Shown: positions 58,645-64,000 of the stretch, piece by piece
How the letters are laid out: each line of letters starts with the position of its first letter
Numbering within the stretch: the first letter of the stretch is position 1
The notes under the pieces: model-generated
What the model was told of the DNA's origin: nothing
What the model saw: only the letters and a program-made list of their open reading frames with translations
The model's database searches: none
Origin: Metopolophium dirhodum
Lineage: Eukaryota; Arthropoda; Insecta; Hemiptera; Aphididae
NCBI RefSeq assembly: GCF_019925205.1
Contig: NC_083560.1
Span: 2,418,001 to 2,482,000 of the forward strand
Length of the DNA: 64,000 bases
Direction of reading: 5' to 3'
Program-made: the position numbers and the translations under genes

Positions 58645-59402
58645 TTTTTTTTTTTTTTTTTCCGGTTTAATCGAGAGCCGGAGAAGGAACTGTTGCTCAC
58701 ATTGCTTCTTCTCCGGCCCCCATCGTTTATTGCACATCAAACAAACAATTTATAGTACAATAGCTGCGCCCTTGGACGCGCTCCCACGACCTGGCAGCCC
58801 TTCCTTAGCGATTGCTAGTGTAGTATGCGGCTGCCAGGGAGTGTTACTCGGGGAGCTAACATTTCAATGATGGTTGCTTAAGGCGTTGTCTTGAGCTGGT
58901 GTTGGCTGTCTTCATGGCCCGGCGCTCAGCCCGCCGGCCTTGAAGTCTCGTACTGGACCGTCTTCCCGGCTGGAAACCCACCTGTCTCGTGTCTCGTGTT
59001 TCACTCCGGTGCTTCGCGGCCCGGCGCTGAGGTCCATCGGCCTGGCGTCTCGTTCCGGTCAACGCCTACTTGGTTGTCCTCGTTCCAACGCCTGTCGAGC
59101 TCTTTCTTCTTCTTCCTTGAGGCTCATTATGGACTCGACCATCTTGTAGAAAAGGCGGAGCCTTTCGTCAACCTCGGCCAGGAGGATGGCTCTCTCCTCG
59201 GGGTCCGCGGAGAGGACGTCGAAGTCCGGTCCGCACAGAATTTCGGGGAGATCAGCGGCGGTCGGCTGGTGGCCGAGCCGAGATTCTAGTTCCGCGCGAT
59301 GCCCGGTCCAATATTCGCACGCAAACAGTGTATGCTCTGCTGTGTCGGAGTTCCCAGCAGAGTGGTTGCACGCGGCGCTGGGGTTGCACGCGGCGCTGGG
59401 GA
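58645..59402 (-). mobile_element. 5'-truncated non-LTR retrotransposon (R1/Jockey-like), reversed
   Basis: A 17-T run at 58645-58661 is the poly-A tail on the minus strand. The insert is flanked by CTTTCCCGTATACC (58631-58644) and CTTCCCGTATACC (59403-59415), a target duplication of about 13 bp, and repeat G copy 1 (35455) has the site once. The insert is strikingly GC-rich against its surroundings. The 3' UTR ends in a hairpin with a perfect 10-bp stem, GCCGGAGAAG/CTTCTCCGGC, at 58677-58686 and 58708-58717. Only the last 0.35 kb of ORF2 is included. Confidence 0.9.
59059..59402 (-). pseudogene. Non-LTR retrotransposon ORF2, C-terminal end
   Basis: The minus strand is open from the truncation point to TGA at 59061-59059. 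It reads NHSAGNSDTAEHTLFACEYW, then HRAELESRLGHQPTAADLPE, ending with a coiled acidic/basic helix (SLKEEEERARQALERGQ). The D-T-A-E-H-T-x-F-x-C-x-x-W block is the C-terminal zinc-finger region of R1/Jockey-group ORF2 proteins. The first ~36 bp are an 18-bp tandem duplication (59365-59382 and 59383-59400), perhaps made at 5' truncation. No stop interrupts the frame, so the insertion is probably fairly young. Confidence 0.85.
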
Positions 59403-60720
59403 CTTCCCGTATACCTAATAAGTTACATATTTCATAACTACCAAAATTATATGTTATTTTTATCTAAATATAATATATATGTCATCTGAAATTTTGGGGA
59501 ACAACCTTATACGCTACTGGCAGACACCCCCCTTGAAAAAGTCCTAGTTGCGCACGGTTTTTTTAAATAGTCAGACGGAACGGTCGAAGCTAAGAGTTTT
59601 CGATGGTTATTGGTCAATACTGAATATCAAAAAAAGCCGAGTGACTATCATTGTTATCATTACGCGCGGAAACAATGAATGGGACTTATTTCAAGAAGAC
59701 ATCGCGTGAACCGGCCGACCAACGTCTGACTAGTATCTATTGGCTGGGTGGTGATTAGGCATTGTTCTATGCGGGTTACTACTACTAACGATAATTTACA
59801 ACTATTACAACGACAAAGCTGATTGCCAAATATATAAGAAGTTGCCTATAAGATGTACCTAAGTATTCAGTAGTATGGAGGCAGTGGTACCGAACTCGTG
59901 TATTAGGTGTGGTAGCCGCCACACCTATTTTAGGGGGTGGGTGTACCCCCTATAATTGGTGGGTAATTGTAATCCTAAGTATAAAAAGGTGGGTAAAAGA
60001 ATATCGCTCTGCTGTACAATAGGTTACAAGTGGGTCACTGTAATGGATGGTGTTAAATTTGAATTCAATGATATAATATAATTGTACAAGAAAAACGATT
60101 CTGAGCGAAAACGGTCCGTCAGCCTATGATATTACCAAGTATATTTGATGATATTATTGTGAATAAAGCAATTTATATATAACCTATTTACGTGGAACTT
60201 TGTTTTAAATTTTCAATCCTTAGCTATAAAAATTGAACATTTTATAAATTTTTAACTACAAAATAATTATTAAATTTTAAATTTGATAAATTTTGTCAAA
60301 ATTTGAACTTTAAATGCTTATAAAAAAAAAATATGATGCTATGTATTTTGAATATTTTTCATTAGCTATTGTAACAATAAATTGTAACTATCAAGAGCCT
60401 TGCATTACATTTTCACGCTTTTTTACCCAATAAATAAAATTTTATTGATATTTATAGAAAAAAATTGAAAACTGACAATATCCGTAAACAGCTCAAAAAG
60501 AGTCAAATTATTTTCAAAATTGTATTGTGTATAGAAAATGTGAACATCAACATTTTTTAGTAACATTTTCAAGTATCTACAGTCATACGTTGTTTAATTA
60601 CAACAAAATAAGAAAATCGTTACATGAGAAATCGAAACAATCAAACTAATTTGCTAATTTTCGTGATTTTTTCGTATTTTGTCTAGATTTAAATTTTAAA
60701 TGCTTATAAATAAAAACTGT

Positions 60721-61140
60721 GAAAAAAAATATATACATTATACTTATTAGAAACTTATAATATAATAGTTGAACAAAAAAAAATGATAGAATTGAAATTA
60801 ATAATAAAGTATTAATTTAAAAATAAGCATTTAGTTTAGGGTCATACTTAACAGGCCCAAGTTATCAAAAATGTAAAGATAAATCAAGTTATTAAGAATT
60901 AAAGTATCATTAATGATACTGTTAATATTGAACAAATCAACATACTTTCTGGGAAGTAGTAGGATTTTGTAATTGACTGATAAATGTATATAATCATCAA
61001 TAATAACATAATTGACTCCTTTGGTGGTCAACTTAATCATAATGAGAGTTTATTGGCGATCATCTTTAATAATATTTTAACTTAATAACTTATATAAAGA
61101 AAAGTTTAAAGGTACTTGATTCTCAGCTCATCCAAGCCAC
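60721..61140 (+). repeat. Repeat C, copy 2
   Basis: Direct repeat of 13131-13565, ending near GATTCTCAGCTCATCCAA, where the reversed BEL leader seems to begin. Confidence 0.75.
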
Positions 61141-61730
61141 CCCATTGCACTTAGTATAATGAGCTCTGAAATAGATATCGCGACAGACTAGCGAGCGGCG
61201 CGTATACGCAATAATAATAATACCTGCCCTACAGATATATGAACGATATTCAGGTAATGACCGTGAATAATAATAATTTATAATATAATTGATCAAAAAT
61301 GCAACCGACGCGGCTTACGAATAATAATAATAATTGTATTGTAAATATATCGGAGATATCTCAATGACTAGCGCACGGTTCGCATGAACTAAAGTTAGAT
61401 TTCGCTAGTGCTACGAATGTCAACGGTGCGTTGTTGACGGGTCAACGAATACACCCACCCCAGCGTCAACCACCAATAATCACCTATGATAAGCACTGTA
61501 CACTAGACCCAGGGAAAACACCACTAACGTCTCAAACACACGTTATCAAATCCACAACAAACGTAAACATCTATTAATAAATAATAAAAAACCAACGCTC
61601 TGCTGCCAAATGTTTGGGCTGCCGGATATTCACTAGCATTTGGCCGGGCAGCTACTTGAATGAAAAATGGTGTTTACGAGTTTGGGTGGATAAGGTGACC
61701 GCCGACCGGTAGTATTATTATCAGCTAAAT
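61141..61730 (-). mobile_element. 5' end of a reversed BEL/Pao element: partial LTR, PBS and leader
   Basis: On the minus strand the LTR end CGGCAGCCCAAACA stops at 61611, as in the other two LTRs. After two bases comes TGGCAGCAGAGCG (61608-61596), a plausible tRNA primer-binding site starting with the usual TGG. About 450 bp of leader follows, with three AATAATAATAATA tracts and no gag frame. The LTR itself is recognisable only to about 61700 (GGTGACCGCCG), so it is 5'-truncated. This is the complementary end to the fragment at 19650-21382, but in opposite orientation and 40 kb away. Confidence 0.7.
61596..61608 (-). other. Putative primer-binding site
   Basis: TGGCAGCAGAGCG on the minus strand, two bases inside the LTR end. 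The tRNA that would match was not determined. Confidence 0.55.
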
Positions 61731-61734
61731 TATA

Positions 61735-62028
61735 TTGTATTGGTTTGCTCTCGTGAAGAGACAGTTTTCGAAAGTGTTGTCGTCCTGTACGTCAGCAATC
61801 GATACCTCGTCAGCCGTGTCCGGCAAAATAGTCGCACAATCGTTAGATCGTGTTTTCGTGCCTGATTATAGTTTTGTTGCTCACACTACTATGCCGTTGG
61901 CCAAGTCGATCTCTGTGCTCGGGCCCATAGCAATATCACCGACTTTTGTAAGGCCTTTTAAATTTAAGGCTACAACACGTTTGGGCATCTTATCCCAAAT
62001 TGCGACACGTTTGGGCACTAAAATGTAA
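61735..62028 (+). CDS. Unrecognised 97-codon open frame, doubtful
   Basis: The frame starts just right of the partial LTR, in sequence of higher GC, and has ordinary amino-acid composition (for example SCTSAIDTSSAVSGKIVAQS). The C-terminal half repeats TRLGILSQIATRLGTK, from a short DNA repeat ACACGTTTGGGCA at 61976 and 62006. I do not recognise it. It may be part of the LTR of a diverged family member, since GTGAAGAGACAG here recalls GGGAAGAGACG at 21198, or a chance frame. Confidence 0.2.
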   Translation: MYWFALVKRQFSKVLSSCTSAIDTSSAVSGKIVAQSLDRVFVPDYSFVAHTTMPLAKSISVLGPIAISPTFVRPFKFKATTRLGILSQIATRLGTKM

Positions 62029-62176
62029 AATGTATATTCCTTTGTTTAAAAAGTATATAAAATATGTACATACATGCATAATATGTATACAAATATACAT
62101 ATATATCAAAATAATATAGGTTACATATATAGCTAAGTATATACTGTATATTTGTATATACCTTTAATCCAGCGCG

Positions 62177-62229
62177 ACGGTAGTGGCGCGAAGCTAAGTA
62201 AAAAAATAAAGCGGAGCGGTCACTACCGT
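62177..62229. other. Short inverted repeat
   Basis: ACGGTAGTG at 62177-62185 and CACTACCGT at 62221-62229 form a 9-bp stem with a 35-base loop that contains GCGCGAAGC and GCGGAGCGG. It lies about 280 bp upstream of the MULE start and could be part of that element's end. Confidence 0.4.
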
Positions 62230-62503
62230 AGTATATTACACGAGCACGATAATAATAACCACATTAGGGACTGCCTACGATAATAAATATTATAGTAGAA
62301 AGCTATAAAAAGCGTAATCACAGACGTTATCGAAAATATCGAAAATCTATTTATCTGTAATTTTCAAAGTTGTATTAATAGTGTAATAAAATGCAATAGG
62401 TACCTATCCATATTTATTTCACCATAATTCCATATCCGACAAACAGTCCGTAGTCGCTTGTCAAGTACACAAGTACACAAATGCTAAAGTAAATATTCTT
62501 ACC

Positions 62504-63796
62504 ATGAACTCCATAGATGATATATTTTTAACAAAACGAGGAGGACGATGTGTTCTGATACAGGGATATAAGCTAAGTGAGAATAAACAATTGAAGGACC
62601 AAACTTTTCACTTCAGATGTACAAATCGTAAATGTAACGTAACAGCAATCATTGGTGAGAAACTTGATTTAATAATTTCACAAAAAAATTATCACAATCA
62701 TCTGGCCACTTCTGAAAATATTTTAAATCGACAAAAAATAATGTCTACACTTAAACGAAAGGCCATTGATGATGTGCTTACTAAACCAAATAAAATAATC
62801 AGAAAAGTACTTAAAGATCAAACTACTGTTAATATAAGTCATTCAGATGTGCGTTTATTTAGGAAATATATTATGTATGAAGCTAGGTGAAAACTAATAT
62901 TCATTATTCCTAAATCAATAGACGAGGCTAAGCATCAAGTGTTTTCAAATCAAAACTAATAATAACGAACAATTTCGTTTTATGAAAAATTATGAAAGCA
63001 TACCAATATTCATTTGTTATACAAATTTAGTTATGTTGTGTGAAGGGCGTGAAATTTTTGCTGATGGTACTTTTACATATTGTCCGTCATATTTGCATCA
63101 ACTATATCCAATCCACATATTACAAAACAATTATTATCTGCCTATGATTTATTGTTTTTTAAATTCAAAATCAACTGATAAATATAAGGAAATGTGGACA
63201 TTAATTAAAGAACTTTGTAAAAAATTAATTAACAAAGAAATACAAATTAACAAAATACATTTGGATTTTGAAAAAAGTGCACATATTGCAATCGACGAAT
63301 CGTTTCCAACTGTATACATTATTGCGTGTCAATTTCATTTGAATCAAGGCTGGTATCGTAAAATCCAATCAAATAATTATTTACTTAACCAGTATAAAAA
63401 CAATACAGAATAGGGTTATGGCTAAAATACTTTTTTGGTCTAGCATTCTTACAAACTGAACAAGTTGATGATGGTTTTGTTGAGCTCATTTCTATAGCTC
63501 CTACAGATAACCATACGTTTACTGATTATATTTTAGAAAATTATATTAATAAAGAGTCTCAATTTCCACCAAATATTTGGGCAGAAACTACCATAAATAT
63601 TACTAGGACAATCAACGGACCCGAAGCTTTCCATAAACATTTCAATGCACAATTTTACCATCCGCATCCAAACATACATCATGTAGTAGACGTTCTAACT
63701 AACATTCAGGCAGAAACTGCATTAAAAATAAATAGTATAAAAAAAAATCAATTCAATTACTCTAGAAAAGAGGCTGAACTTAAAAGGAAATTGTAG
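62504..63796 (+). pseudogene. FLYWCH-type MULE transposase, few lesions
   Basis: The ATG at 62504 opens a FLYWCH zinc finger: LTKRGGRCVLIQGYKLSE, FHFRCTNRKCNVTAII and NYHNHLA give the W/F-x-C-x-x-x-x-C ... H-N-H pattern. TGA at 62888 and a frameshift near 62955 follow. The MULE catalytic domain is next: IFADGTFTYCPSYLHQLYPI (first Asp), HLDFEKSAHIAI (second Asp), ACQFHLNQGWYRKIQ (C-x-x-H block). A one-base loss at about 63410 shifts the frame, after which FFGLAFLQTEQVDDGFVELI and NIWAETTINITRTINGPEAF (R-T-x-N-G-x-E block) continue to TAG at 63794-63796. Three lesions in about 430 codons. The TIRs were not identified. Confidence 0.9.
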
Positions 63797-64000
63797 ATTG
63801 ATAATTAAAATGCTTATGACAAAGGCGACGTAACACTAATTGAATACTTATAAATTATGGGAATTCGTTATCAAGGAAATAAAATATAAATATTATAATT
63901 TACATAAAATATTATTTTTTTTTTTTTTTATAAAACTTGATATCTTCATTGTTTTGATTAATATAATGTTACTATTTTTATTTAACACGAGTATAAATAA
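63797..64000. other. AT-rich right edge
   Basis: No feature recognised; any 3' end of the MULE may lie beyond the window. Confidence 0.35.

Larger units (their letters stand above)
58147..60720 (+). repeat. Repeat G, copy 2, with LINE insertion and repeat A part
   Basis: Direct counterpart of 35036-36413. It carries about 118 extra bp at 58217-58320 flanked by ACAAACGATTT repeats, and a 5'-truncated LINE at 58645-59402. The two side-by-side hairpins recur at about 59907-59950 with changed loops but intact stems. The repeat A part (from 59988) runs on to about 60720, where repeat C copy 2 starts. Confidence 0.8.

Noticed and set aside
58891..59437. Plus-strand frames of 69-132 codons
   Set aside because: They are shadows opposite the LINE ORF2 end and its 3' UTR on the minus strand.
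1..64000. tRNA and rRNA genes
   Set aside because: I scanned by eye for tRNA B-box-like and rRNA core sequences and found none that held up; GC-rich blocks did not read as 18S or 28S rRNA on either strand.

Overview
This 64-kb window is AT-rich eukaryotic DNA made almost entirely of transposable elements and their remains. No intact host gene could be recognised in it. The mixture (Tigger/pogo, PIF/Harbinger, hAT, FLYWCH-type MULE, a 4-bp-TSD DNA transposon, BEL/Pao, copia and R1/Jockey-like non-LTR elements, many AT-rich interspersed repeats) fits an arthropod genome. An aphid or other hemipteran is the best guess from the feel of the repeats; that is inference, not proof.

Layout, left third. 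1-4.6 kb holds a long-TIR TTAA MITE and a decayed Harbinger transposase. 4.6-7 kb holds a reversed BEL solo LTR with a perfect 5-bp target duplication (TSD), a second TTAA MITE and a rotted non-LTR reverse transcriptase. 7.8-9.3 kb is repeat B copy 1, into which Tigger copy 1 (9.29-10.8 kb) inserted at TA. 11-15 kb carries hAT-like MITE ends, a MULE scrap and repeats C, A and D. 15.3-21.4 kb is a GC-richer block with Tigger copy 2 and the 3' end plus LTR of a BEL/Pao element. 22-23.5 kb is a coding-free hAT-type element with exact TIRs and an 8-bp TSD.

Middle. 24.1-27.7 kb is a degenerate copia gag-pol. 28.5-36.4 kb holds foldback elements, repeat F, and the abundant repeat A, which is split at 31.6-32.4 kb by an unusual 797-bp insertion carrying a spaced array of GCGCnAATCGCC motifs. 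Repeat G follows. 37-43 kb is mostly AT-rich repeat debris with one Tigger N-terminal scrap.

Right third. 43.0-47.0 kb is repeat B copy 2, interrupted by a 2.27-kb DNA transposon with 30-bp TIRs and a 4-bp ATAA TSD. Repeats D, E, F, A and a TTAA MITE (itself containing a hAT element with a perfect 8-bp TSD) follow, then repeat G copy 2 with a 5'-truncated LINE, repeat C copy 2, the 5' end of a reversed BEL element with its primer-binding site, and a FLYWCH-MULE transposase at the right edge.

Two points stand out. First, paralogous copies of several repeats act as empty sites, so insertion boundaries and TSDs can be read base by base. Second, repeats B, D, a short A fragment, E, F, the TTAA MITE and G occur in the same order and orientation in the left and right halves, which suggests an old tandem segmental duplication later loaded with insertions. 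Every transposase or polyprotein seen here carries stops, frameshifts, truncation or lost catalytic residues, so no autonomous element is evident.
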